Below, in pieces: positions 9,585 through 16,933 of a stretch of 46,531 nucleotides of DNA; within the stretch, counting starts at the first letter, position 1; each line of letters opens with the position of its first letter. Below the pieces are notes generated by a model. That model had not been told where the DNA came from. It made no database searches and was given only the letters and a program-made list of their open reading frames with translations. Location of the stretch: NCBI RefSeq assembly GCF_011516925.1, contig NZ_WOTG01000015.1, positions 1 to 46,531 on the forward strand, in the 5' to 3' direction. A program made the translations under genes and the position numbers. The stretch comes from Acetobacter fabarum (lineage in GTDB: Bacteria; Pseudomonadota; Alphaproteobacteria; Acetobacterales; Acetobacteraceae).

Positions 9585-9599
9585 GAACAAAAAAGGAAC
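9585..9599 (-). promoter_or_regulatory. LexA (SOS) box upstream of imuA
   Basis: On the minus strand GTTC-N7-GTTC is exact (GTTCCTTTTTTGTTC), the direct-repeat operator recognised by LexA in Alphaproteobacteria. It ends 33 bases before the imuA start codon, in promoter position. This predicts DNA-damage induction of the whole cassette. Confidence 0.85.
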
Positions 9600-9784
9600 G
9601 CAAGGAAATTCCGGTCCGCGCGAGGCCCGATGTCGCTATCCGTCTGATCTGCCGGGGAAACTGATACAGCATGCCCTGAGTGACTCGATGCGGGTGCTTT
9701 AGGTGTCTGCACGGGCAGCAATATCGGTGACAGAGTGAGGCAGATGTGGTAAATTGCGTTCTGTAATCAGGGGAACTCTCGATC

Positions 9785-10000
9785 ATGACGCTCACTCATG
9801 AAGACATCATGCGCCGGCAGCAGGACGTTCAGGATGCTCTGGCCAGCGCTGCACGAGAAGGACAACCAGCTTCTCCGAAAACTGAGGCTGATATGGAAGC
9901 GTATGCGCGGGGTGAAATAACCACAGACGAAGTTCGCCGTCGCATTCTGGCAAGGTTGCACGCTGACCCGCGCTATAAAAAAGCCACCAAAGCAGCGTAG
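9785..10000 (+). CDS. VbhA-like antitoxin of a Fic toxin
   Basis: 71 residues; ATG at 9785 with GGGGA upstream. Near residues 20-26 it contains SAAREG, which fits the class I Fic inhibitory motif [S/T]xxxE[G/N]. In VbhA this helix inserts a glutamate that blocks ATP binding in the Fic active site. The rest is short, helical and charged, as in VbhA. The Fic gene begins 6 bases after its stop, giving the usual antitoxin-toxin order. Confidence 0.8.
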   Translation: MTLTHEDIMRRQQDVQDALASAAREGQPASPKTEADMEAYARGEITTDEVRRRILARLHADPRYKKATKAA

Positions 10001-10006
10001 CCATAG

Positions 10007-10978
10007 GTGGCTGATCTCTACCTTCAGTCCGATGGAGCGACGTTAACCAACAAGCTTGGTATCGTTGGCAACCCACAACTCCTTGCTGAAGTCGAAGCCG
10101 ATTATGCTATTTCTCGTGAAGCTGAAATTCGCCGAACTGGTTATCCCGACAAGCAGGGCGTTGAGCTTCTCAAGGCCATTCATCGGCATCTTTATCAGGA
10201 TGTGTATGAGTGGGCGGGCGAATTCAGGCAGGTCAATCTCTCGAAACAGGCATTTGCCCAGAGTGACGACGCCACGACCTTCTCGCCTCCCTCACGGCTG
10301 GCGCTGGAACTGGGGCAGCTTTTCGAACGGCTTGCCGCTCAGGACAATCTGAAAAATCTTCCCCCAGCTCTCTTTGTCGAGCGGCTGACGCCGCATTTCG
10401 TAACCCTGAATCATATTCATCCCTTCCGGGAAGGGAATGGCCGTACACAGACACTCTTCTGGCGCAAAATTGCACGGGATGCCGGGCATGATCTGTCCTT
10501 TTCGATGATTTCACGTGAACGCATGATTGCGGTGTCGATCGCAGACGAACTGGGTAACACCGCATCGGTAGTCCACATGCTTTCTGACGCCATTGAACCA
10601 GTAAGACGCACTGCCTTGCAAAGGGCCATCACGTTTTTGGAGAACGCCCGTAAAAAGGGAAGTCCGGTTGACTGGCAGGAGCGGTTCATCGCAACAACAG
10701 CACCCGGGCAGGCTTACGAAGGTCAGCTGATCGGGAAAAGTGGACAGGAGTTTCTGTTCGCGTCTAGTGATGGCCTATACGTTGGCTGGACCAGAGACCT
10801 TCCCCAGCATGGCAAGGATCTTGCACCGGGGCGATTTATTGCCTTTGAAGCGTCCTGGTCCCCACCAGGTGCCCTGCCCGATCACGGTCGGTCGGCCACA
10901 ATAGATCAGCGGCACGAGCACTTGTCAGCTCAGGCGCAACGGCCGTCCCGTAGCGGGCTTACGCCAGAACCCGATTAA
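10007..10978 (+). CDS. fic: Fic-domain AMP-transferase toxin with OB-like C-terminus
   Basis: 323 residues, GTG start. The Fic core motif HPFREGNGRT is at residues 138-147, with catalytic H138. Upstream are the expected DVYEWAGEFRQVNLSKQ and FSPPSRL flap segments. After the Fic domain, about residues 225-285 resemble the OB-fold linker of Bartonella Bep/VbhT proteins (AYEGQLIGKSGQEFLFAS, then VGWTRDLPQ). The BID secretion domain that follows in VbhT is missing; the protein ends in a short polar tail. Fic enzymes AMPylate target proteins, and VbhT modifies topoisomerase subunits. The target here is unknown. It pairs with the antitoxin upstream. Confidence 0.88.
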   Translation: MADLYLQSDGATLTNKLGIVGNPQLLAEVEADYAISREAEIRRTGYPDKQGVELLKAIHRHLYQDVYEWAGEFRQVNLSKQAFAQSDDATTFSPPSRLALELGQLFERLAAQDNLKNLPPALFVERLTPHFVTLNHIHPFREGNGRTQTLFWRKIARDAGHDLSFSMISRERMIAVSIADELGNTASVVHMLSDAIEPVRRTALQRAITFLENARKKGSPVDWQERFIATTAPGQAYEGQLIGKSGQEFLFASSDGLYVGWTRDLPQHGKDLAPGRFIAFEASWSPPGALPDHGRSATIDQRHEHLSAQAQRPSRSGLTPEPD

Positions 10979-11007
10979 CAGTCCTGTCTGACACCCTTAT
11001 GACTGTC

Positions 11008-11634
11008 TCACCGATCGGCCGACTTCCATGCATCGAGAGAAACGATCTTGCGCGCGACCAAATCCTGACGGGCATGTCCCGTGTCGTTGCTGGCAAGAGC
11101 GGCCGGACGTGCAGGGTTGGCTTTACGGTAGGCATCGAACACCTTGCCAAAAGCCTCCCATGCGCCTGTTATCCAGTGCCCCCCATGCCAGACTTGGTAT
11201 AAAACCCTGCCCGCCGCTTCCCGTCTGGCACGGAAAGCTGGATCATTCAGTCTTTGCTCCACGGTTGTATTTTGCGTGATCTGCTCAATCTGAAACCGCT
11301 CATCCTCTGCCTGTGCCAGCAGGTGCAGAAAAGTATCGACCGCTTCCTGCAGGGAAAGCCGCGCCTGTTCCTGGAGTTCGTCTAAATCTGCGAATATCGA
11401 AAAATCGAACCCTTTTGCTTCGGTTCGGACAGTACGGGTAGCTTCCCGCCTGACAGTCTCGGCTTTGCGGGAAAAACGTAGTCCAGCGCCATGGAGTGTT
11501 ACGGCGACAGTCTCGGTGTCCGGGGTGAGCTGAAGGACTGTTTCAACCGTCCGCTCCGCCAGTTTTTCACGACCGAGGCGGCGGACTGGAGTAGACAGAC
11601 CCGCACCGACCTGAACAGGATTATCTACGCTCAT
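11008..11634 (-). CDS. hypothetical protein, coiled-coil rich
   Basis: 208 residues; ATG at 11634, no strong ribosome site. The middle is strongly helical and acidic (FADLDELQEQARLSLQEAVDTFLHLLAQAEDERFQIEQI). It is followed by AFRARREAAGRVLYQVWHGGHWITGAWEAFGKVFDAYRK. Codon use is GC-rich like the backbone. No family is recognised. It lies 96 bases after the lipoprotein gene on the same strand and converges with fic. Confidence 0.55.
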   Translation of the reverse strand: MSVDNPVQVGAGLSTPVRRLGREKLAERTVETVLQLTPDTETVAVTLHGAGLRFSRKAETVRREATRTVRTEAKGFDFSIFADLDELQEQARLSLQEAVDTFLHLLAQAEDERFQIEQITQNTTVEQRLNDPAFRARREAAGRVLYQVWHGGHWITGAWEAFGKVFDAYRKANPARPAALASNDTGHARQDLVARKIVSLDAWKSADR

Positions 11635-11730
11635 TTCACAGTTCCGACTGCAATCACCTTCAACTCGCAGTTATATTTCGACAGTGGGAACCAGCCTGAT
11701 GTCATCAGGCTGGATTTTATAGTCCTGAAA

Positions 11731-12117
11731 TCAGCTACCGAGGCCGCCGTGCGATTTCACTGCGGAATTCGACAGGGAATGATGCCAGACCTTATTCCCA
11801 TTAAAGATTATGGAAAGCTGTTTCTCAGTTCCGTGGGAGCCAGAGGAGAACATGCCATAGTAAGGGATGAAATTTGTCCCGTCCTCTTTAGATTTGGTGA
11901 ACGCATATTTCCAAACTTCATGACCACTATCGGTAAAGCTGGTATCCATTGGGTCACCAAATAGAGCACGAACCTGATCTTTGGTTGTAACGCCATCCTG
12001 AATTTTCTGGTCGACTGTCGCGCCAGTTTCGTTCTTGATGGATTCATTCCCGCTTGAAGCACAGGCTGACAGAGCCAGAAGAGCAGTCAGGCATCCAGCC
12101 AGGGTAGTATTTTTCAT
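11731..12117 (-). CDS. BamE/SmpA-like outer-membrane lipoprotein
   Basis: 128 residues; ATG at 12117 with GAAGG 6 bases upstream. The signal peptide ends in a lipobox LSAC, with cysteine at residue 18. The mature part has the BamE/SmpA-like pattern VTTKDQVRALFGDP, followed by GHEVWKYAF and a beta-rich end (LSIIFNGNKVWHHSL). Such proteins are lipid-anchored in the outer membrane. Plasmid copies often belong to phage or conjugation modules, but no such genes lie beside it, so its role is open. Confidence 0.8.
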   Translation of the reverse strand: MKNTTLAGCLTALLALSACASSGNESIKNETGATVDQKIQDGVTTKDQVRALFGDPMDTSFTDSGHEVWKYAFTKSKEDGTNFIPYYGMFSSGSHGTEKQLSIIFNGNKVWHHSLSNSAVKSHGGLGS

Positions 12118-12177
12118 AAACTTACCTTCAATGCATAATTTCTAATTAAAGATTCCGCAGGCAGAACCACCGCAATT

Positions 12178-12465
12178 TTATAGCACATATATGGATTTTC
12201 TGTGAATAATAAGCTTACTTTTGATAATGTTTTTCGGCCATTTCTGCCCGTCAGTAGCCATATCTCGATACATTAGTCCGGTACGCTTGGTAATTTCGTA
12301 ATCATACATTTTCTTCTCGCTTGGCATGACGTTACGCCTTCGGCGCCAAGCATCGAATTCATCGTAATGCCCATTTTGAACGAAGGAAACATATGGAGGG
12401 GATGAAAGGTTTTCATCAGATCGTTTGAGCATTTTAACGATTGCGTCATGATAGTAGTCATCCAA
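12178..12465 (-). CDS. small hypothetical protein
   Basis: 95 residues from a TTG at 12465, or less from an internal ATG. AAAAGGAAA lies just upstream. The composition is protein-like and charged (HYDEFDAWRRRRNVMPSEKKMYDYEITKRTG), in contrast to the alternative frame. It is AT-rich relative to the backbone. No family is recognised. Confidence 0.4.
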   Translation of the reverse strand: MDDYYHDAIVKMLKRSDENLSSPPYVSFVQNGHYDEFDAWRRRRNVMPSEKKMYDYEITKRTGLMYRDMATDGQKWPKNIIKSKLIIHRKSIYVL

Positions 12466-12793
12466 AATTTCCTTTTGGGGCGCTTTCCGTTTGTTGAGAC
12501 GTTTAAGCTACTTGATCATGAGACTTTAAAGGTCAGATCAAAAGATAAATATACATCGGGTATAACGATGTCTTCCAATCTGGGGTTAGAATGTTACTTA
12601 TGAAACGGCCTCACTTGTTATATCGGTGTCGTCATTATTGGAGCCAATTCCAACAGGCCAAACATCTTGCAGATATTTACGGCATGAACCACATCAAGAT
12701 AGATTGATGATTTTATACAGGTCGCAGTAGATTATGGGGTGACCCGGCAAGCCATCTATCGGAGAGCTAGGAATATGCGAAAGAATAGCGCCA
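12466..12793. other. gene-poor AT-rich gap with HTH-like remnants
   Basis: No full gene is visible. Two short plus-strand frames look like decayed coding sequence. One runs from the ATG at 12600 to about 12710 (ends LADIYGMNHIKID). The other, in a different frame, ends at TGA 12799-12801 and contains a helix-turn-helix-like stretch VDYGVTRQAIYRRARN. Together they may be the broken remains of one small DNA-binding protein. Confidence 0.3.
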
Positions 12794-12820
12794 ATGACTG
12801 ACAAACATACAACGACCAAT
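12794..12820 (+). repeat. ATGACTGA junction, copy A
   Basis: ATGACTGACAAACA starts the membrane protein gene (MTDKHTT). It overlaps the stop of the upstream HTH-like remnant, which ends N-D-stop. It is one of four similar junctions (12794, 13347, 15038, 16048). Confidence 0.5.
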
Positions 12821-13342
12821 ACTGTCACAAATAAGTGGAAATCAGCTTCAGTGCGCAGATTAATTTATTCTTTTTTTTACCCCCGGTCAAAATATTGTAA
12901 AAGCTGGTTCATCAAAAGTTACCTAATGGGCCTAATAGTTTTTATTATTTTTTACTTTAAATTGAATCTGGGCGCGCCAATTATAGAAGAATTATTGAAC
13001 AAATTTCCTATTCCCTTGGTAACCCACACCTTTTCACATAATTTTTTTCTATACCTTTTTTTCGCTTATTTTATTGATCCGCTACCTATTTGGTTGTTAG
13101 GAAAACGGAATGTTTTTGGGAACTGGATTGGAAAAAGAGTAGTTGAAATTGGAGGAATTAGTACGATCTATAGCATTGGAGAAATTGGATTATACATAAA
13201 CCATATTAGCGATAAGAATAATTCTTTAACAGGAATATTAATTATTTTAATTTCCGCATTTATTTTAATCTTATTTGGTGACAAACTGATTATCAATACT
13301 TATTCTTGCAAGAATAACCTTACGAATGACGTGACGGGGTAG
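12794..13342 (+). CDS. AT-rich multi-pass membrane protein
   Basis: 182 residues; ATG at 12794. After a polar Thr/Asn-rich N-terminus there are about four hydrophobic segments: residues 43-60, 80-100, 120-138 and 146-165. Base composition is far more AT-rich than the plasmid backbone, so recent acquisition is likely. No family is recognised. The N-terminus MTDKHTT resembles the starts at 13347 and 16048. Confidence 0.55.
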   Translation: MTDKHTTTNTVTNKWKSASVRRLIYSFFYPRSKYCKSWFIKSYLMGLIVFIIFYFKLNLGAPIIEELLNKFPIPLVTHTFSHNFFLYLFFAYFIDPLPIWLLGKRNVFGNWIGKRVVEIGGISTIYSIGEIGLYINHISDKNNSLTGILIILISAFILILFGDKLIINTYSCKNNLTNDVTG

Positions 13343-13346
13343 AGCC

Positions 13347-13385
13347 ATGACTGACAACCAGACGATAATTAAGCCTGCTCTATAA
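13347..13385 (+). repeat. ATGACTGA junction, copy B
   Basis: ATGACTGACAACCAGACGA encodes MTDNQT and stops after 12 codons. It begins 4 bases after the stop of the membrane protein gene. It resembles the 5' end of copies A and D and is probably the remnant of a gene start. Confidence 0.5.
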
Positions 13386-13443
13386 ATTGGTTCGAATTTA
13401 ACCAGACATTCCCACTAAAGGCACTCAGAAGAAGGTGGTAGCC

Positions 13444-14028
13444 GTGCATGCTCCGCATCGTGTCGAATGGCTAAAATCAGATCAGCGGCGGATCGAGGCG
13501 TCAGTATGGAAAAAATGGTTCGGTCTTATCCCCGTTCTGCGCGACGAGTTCATTTCACATATGGATGACGACCCGTTAATGTACAATGAGACAACCAGTT
13601 GTGGTCTGCTCGCCTCTTCGGCAAGTCGTGCGGGCTTATTGGCGCTAAACGAGTATATCACCACTAAACGTGGGCCGGGCCGGGGACGGCCTCATAGGTG
13701 GGGGCGCTGTGATCTTTGGGTTTACGATCCCAACACGAAACGATCATGGAGCTTTGAAATGAAGCAAAAATTTTGCATCAGCACCCACAGACAAGATTAT
13801 TTCCACAGGCTGCTTGACGAGGCGTATTCCGATGCAAACTGTGTTCATCCTCAGGAGGCAGACAACCGATACGGGGGGATCATTATCTCGGGACCGGAAG
13901 GCTCACGACTGTCACGAGAGAACGAGGTCAACATCGTTCAAACAGCAGCGGACACCACTTTTTCTTGTCGGATTGAGGGGGGTAAAGCTCCAGTGTGGAT
14001 GCTCTTGCGGGAAGTTACCGTGAAGTGA
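13444..14028 (+). CDS. putative PD-(D/E)XK-type protein
   Basis: 194 residues from the GTG at 13444, chosen for AAGAAGG 8 bases upstream; a GTG at 13435 is also in frame. The segment GRCDLWVYDP followed by SWSFEMKQ gives the pattern D90...E105-x-K107 on two predicted strands, preceded by E70. This fits the PD-(D/E)XK nuclease core. The rest (RWGRC, RYGGIIISGPEG) is unfamiliar. It could be a restriction-like effector or a structural homologue without activity. It stands alone between membrane-protein debris and vapBC. Confidence 0.5.
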   Translation: MHAPHRVEWLKSDQRRIEASVWKKWFGLIPVLRDEFISHMDDDPLMYNETTSCGLLASSASRAGLLALNEYITTKRGPGRGRPHRWGRCDLWVYDPNTKRSWSFEMKQKFCISTHRQDYFHRLLDEAYSDANCVHPQEADNRYGGIIISGPEGSRLSRENEVNIVQTAADTTFSCRIEGGKAPVWMLLREVTVK

Positions 14029-14104
14029 ATAATTGTACAAGAAAAGAAAAAACATCACAAATATCTGACAACGATACGACCATGAGGGCGATTAATTTTC
14101 GTTG

Positions 14105-14130
14105 AATGTAAGGTAAATATGCCTTACATT
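14105..14130. promoter_or_regulatory. operator palindrome upstream of vapB
   Basis: AATGTAAGG and CCTTACATT form a perfect 9-bp inverted repeat with an 8-base spacer, ending 25 bases before the vapB start. AbrB-type antitoxins usually bind such palindromes to repress their own operon. Confidence 0.7.
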
Positions 14131-14155
14131 GGTGGCGTTGCAATAGGAGGTGCCC

Positions 14156-14428
14156 GTGGCGTCAGCTTCATTAACTGTTACCGCAAAAGGTCAAGTAACC
14201 CTCAAGAGAGAGCTGCTTGACCACCTCGGTATTCGGCCTGGCGATCGCGTCGCCTTTGAGAAGATGCCTGGCGGTGAGGTCAGAGTTCGCGCTGCCCGGA
14301 CCGTTGGTAGCATCGACAAATTTTTGCATGCTTTGGACGGCAAGATGACTGCGAAGACGCCGCTGACGATCGAGGAGATGAACGAGATCACGGCGGCCGG
14401 TTGGGCAGGAAAACTGGCCGAGCAATGA
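14156..14428 (+). CDS. vapB: AbrB-type antitoxin (VapB)
   Basis: 90 residues from the GTG at 14156, with AGGAGG 5 bases before it; a GTG at 14150 is in frame but overlaps the ribosome site. The SpoVT-AbrB swapped-hairpin signature TVTAKGQVTLKRELLDHLGIRPGDRVAFE is clear. The C-terminal tail (LTIEEMNEITAAGWAGKL) would wrap the toxin. Its stop overlaps the vapC start (ATGA), so the pair is translationally coupled. Confidence 0.85.
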   Translation: MASASLTVTAKGQVTLKRELLDHLGIRPGDRVAFEKMPGGEVRVRAARTVGSIDKFLHALDGKMTAKTPLTIEEMNEITAAGWAGKLAEQ

Positions 14429-14826
14429 AAATTATCGCCGACACGAATGTTCTCGCGCGCGCCGTCCTCCAAGACGACGCCGCACAGTGCCAGGCGGCCA
14501 GAAAGGCTCTCACCGACGCATCTTTGATCGCGGTCTCCTTGCCTTCCCTGTGTGAACTGGTGTGGATACTCCGGCAGGGAGCCAAGCTGCCAAAAGAAGA
14601 CGTGGCCGCGACAATCCGTGCGCTCCTTGAGACCAGCAATGTGGTCATGAACCGCCCGGCGGTCGAAGCCGGCCTCGCGTTTTTCGAAGCCGGCGGCGAC
14701 TTTGCCGATGGCATCATCGCACACGAAGGCGCCTGGCTGGGCGGAGAAACGTTCGTTTCCTTCGACAAAAAGGCAGTCTCACTGCTGAAAAAACGGGGCG
14801 AAAAGACGCGGCTGCTTCACAGCTAA
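14425..14826 (+). CDS. vapC: PIN-domain toxin (VapC)
   Basis: 133 residues from the ATG at 14425, overlapping the vapB stop. PIN-domain acidic residues are visible: D in IIADTNVLARAVL, E in LPSLCELVW, D in GGDFADGIIAH, and D in FVSFDKKA. VapC toxins are Mg-dependent RNases that cut tRNA or rRNA. Length and order are normal for VapBC. Confidence 0.9.
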   Translation: MKIIADTNVLARAVLQDDAAQCQAARKALTDASLIAVSLPSLCELVWILRQGAKLPKEDVAATIRALLETSNVVMNRPAVEAGLAFFEAGGDFADGIIAHEGAWLGGETFVSFDKKAVSLLKKRGEKTRLLHS

Positions 14827-14846
14827 CCGACAGAGCGAATTTTAAC

Positions 14847-15045
14847 ATGAACGCTGACATCAAAACGACCGCCTAAAGAAGCTCTGCGGCCAATTTTAGA
14901 CGAAGCATGCCACTATAGAAAGAGGACCAGACGGCTCTTGCAAGACGAGTTTTGGCCTCCCGAAATGCAGGTCGAAGCGGACACAGCGATCAGTGCGGCC
15001 CACGCTATCAGCAGCGGCACCCAAAAGGAGATAGAGCATGACTGA
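14847..15045 (+). pseudogene. frameshifted small gene
   Basis: An ATG at 14847 opens MNADIKTTA-stop. A +1 shift in the AAAA run near 14862 would instead read through as MNADIKRPPKEALRPILDE, continuing to EFWPPEMQVEADTAISAAHA and ending E-H-D-stop at 15043-15045. The long second frame is protein-like. I infer a gene broken by a 1-base change, though a programmed shift is possible. Its stop overlaps junction copy C. Confidence 0.4.
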
Positions 15046-15055
15046 CGAGCTATCA
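15038..15055 (+). repeat. ATGACTGA junction, copy C
   Basis: ATGACTGACGAGC, with AAGGAG 8 bases upstream, encodes only MTDELS before a stop. It overlaps the stop of the frameshifted gene, as at copy A. It looks like the abandoned start of a lost gene. Confidence 0.45.
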
Positions 15056-15104
15056 TGAAGCCGAGAAAATAGTGTGTATAAATAGTACGAATGGGTAATG
15101 AAAA

Positions 15105-15536
15105 ATGACACAAGATGAGTTCGAATCCGCTCTTCGCACAGAATCTGAAAAAGATCCTGAAACCTTGGTTATCTATTTTCACGATGGTAGCCATTGGGAA
15201 TACCCTATAAAACGGAAACGCCTTCCGCTTTCAGGGTTTCAAATGTCGATAGACGGTTTGCAACTTCCTGGGGAGGTAGAAATTCGCACCTTCTCAAGCA
15301 TTACAGCTGTTGTAGGCTATAATGATGCAGCAATGACACGAGAGGGTGAGGTGACATTTGATGTTGATAATGCCGCGGAATCAAAATCATACAAAGACCT
15401 AATAAAATTTCTTAAAATTCACTGTCCATCCGGATGGGTAAACCTCAGGATCAAACAAATCACTACCTTTCAGAAACAATTTACAATGAGGGGTAATCTC
15501 AAAATTCTTGTCAAAGCCGCAGTTTATTGGCCATGA
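15105..15536 (+). CDS. hypothetical protein
   Basis: 143 residues; ATG at 15105. The N-terminus is acidic (MTQDEFESALRTESEKDPE). The body is beta-rich, with an even hydrophobic pattern (LVIYFHDGSHWEYPI, GEVEIRTFSSITAVVGYN). No signal peptide, membrane segment or known motif is seen. Moderately AT-rich, like the surrounding island. Confidence 0.5.
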   Translation: MTQDEFESALRTESEKDPETLVIYFHDGSHWEYPIKRKRLPLSGFQMSIDGLQLPGEVEIRTFSSITAVVGYNDAAMTREGEVTFDVDNAAESKSYKDLIKFLKIHCPSGWVNLRIKQITTFQKQFTMRGNLKILVKAAVYWP

Positions 15537-16121
15537 GTCCATAGACATAATTGAACTAGAGCGCCTCAACTTTAATCTGGTTCATATCCTGCGACTGTAA
15601 AGAAACTGGCCCATTGGCTGGGAGTGAAAGACGGGCGTTTATTGGATTTATGGCAAAAATCCCGAACCAATTCATGCTGGATCAAATTTCCTCACGATAG
15701 GAGTAACTACAAATTCCTAACAATCACACGACCGAGGTTTGATTACCGCTCCCCTTTTGTGGAGAAAACCACGACAATCAACATTGTGTTGTGTGCACTT
15801 TTCGGGTCAACGGGGGTACTTCCTGCTTATATCTGAAACAGTACCCCTCTTTCAGAGGAAGGCTGGATAATGACGTGCAGCCGACCGGGAAAGGCAGTCT
15901 AACAATGGGGACCTGGCTCGCGGGCGTGGTGCTCGACATCACCTTGTTCGCGCTCGCGTCACATTTTAGCGCGCTGAACTCGTTTATTGCGACGTGGACG
16001 CCGCGGAATCATCAAAGCGGCCACACACAGTTTGAATGGAGCTAACGATGACTGATAAGCAAACGACCAAATTAGCTGTTATTATCTTTCCCACCAGCCC
16101 GTTAGTACGTAGTTTACAGAC
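15537..16121 (+). other. gene-poor gap with small frames and an inverted repeat
   Basis: No convincing gene. GGGGTACT (15813-15820) and AGTACCCC (15840-15847) form an 8-bp inverted repeat. A 46-codon frame (15905-16045) has one hydrophobic segment (VVLDITLFALASHF) but weak support. An overlapping frame ends A-N-D-D-stop exactly on junction copy D, like copies A and C. Confidence 0.35.
16048..16070 (+). repeat. ATGACTGA junction, copy D
   Basis: ATGACTGATAAGCAAACGAC encodes MTDKQTTKLA, closely resembling copy A at DNA and protein level. The frame then drifts and stops after about 42 codons, overlapping the next gene start at 16122. Confidence 0.5.
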
Positions 16122-16889
16122 ATGGAATCATATATTCTCATTGTGCGCTCGCGGCTCGATCCATCTGGGAGAGTAGTCACAAAGCTTCTGATAAACCTTA
16201 ACGAAACCCAAAAATATGGTGCCGACGGGGAAGTTGAGGAAGCTCACTTACGCATCTGCTACCGCGTTATCGAAGCGGCCTTATCGGGAGGAAGAAAACA
16301 GACATACGAATTCCCGGCATGCTACGTCCGAAGTTGCGGAGAGGGTGGCAGGATATGCCTTACAGGATCCAGCCCTTTCCAGGGAGCTGTCTTTCTGGAG
16401 CCGGACAGCCTCCAAGGGAATAGAGTCGGATCGTTCATTATGAATAAAATTGTTGAATGGGCGACCCATTGGCCAGATGCCGAAATCAATCAGATCAAAC
16501 TTTTTGCCCATCAGGGACGCGGCGAGAATAAATTGCGCCGCAACCGATTTTACGAGCAGTTCGGAATCAGGTTCGATTACAAGGACAATACTCACGCCGA
16601 AGGTATTGCTCGGCCGATGCAAGCCCGCTCCCTGACACCATGGACCCAATTGCCGAACAACCTCTGCGTCATGAGGCTGGACGAGTTCTTGGATGAGCAG
16701 GAAGAATGTTTGGCGAAGACACAGCTCGATCAAAGAGCGCACCAAAGACAAATTGAAAATTTATATTCAGAGATAACTCATGCGTTTGACCATCCTGTCT
16801 GGTTTGCTACGAAGACCATTTGGGCAAAGCATAATCATTTGATAGTAGGAGCTTTTATAATTGGTGGGCTAATCTGGCACTTGTGGTGA
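16122..16889 (+). CDS. GNAT-like protein with C-terminal membrane anchor
   Basis: 255 residues; ATG at 16122. Residues about 105-160 read like the end of a GNAT acetyltransferase fold: GSFIMNKIVEWATHWPDAEINQIKL, then NKLRRNRFYEQFGIRFDY, where the N-x-x-R-x-R-FYEQFGI helix normally lines acetyl-CoA. A helical linker (DEFLDEQEECLAKTQLDQRAHQRQIENLYSEI) leads to one hydrophobic segment near the end (LIVGAFIIGGLIWHLW), predicting a tail-anchored protein facing the cytosol. The acetyl-CoA pyrophosphate loop is not obvious. Activity is unproven. Confidence 0.5.
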   Translation: MESYILIVRSRLDPSGRVVTKLLINLNETQKYGADGEVEEAHLRICYRVIEAALSGGRKQTYEFPACYVRSCGEGGRICLTGSSPFQGAVFLEPDSLQGNRVGSFIMNKIVEWATHWPDAEINQIKLFAHQGRGENKLRRNRFYEQFGIRFDYKDNTHAEGIARPMQARSLTPWTQLPNNLCVMRLDEFLDEQEECLAKTQLDQRAHQRQIENLYSEITHAFDHPVWFATKTIWAKHNHLIVGAFIIGGLIWHLW

Positions 16890-16933
16890 ATACTCGGACT
16901 TCTCCATAAGCTGCTGCAATCATTGCATGATGC

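Noticed and set aside
11491..11964. 157-codon plus-strand ORF
   Set aside because: Opposes the lipoprotein and coiled-coil genes on the minus strand; the lipobox and BamE-like pattern favour the minus strand.
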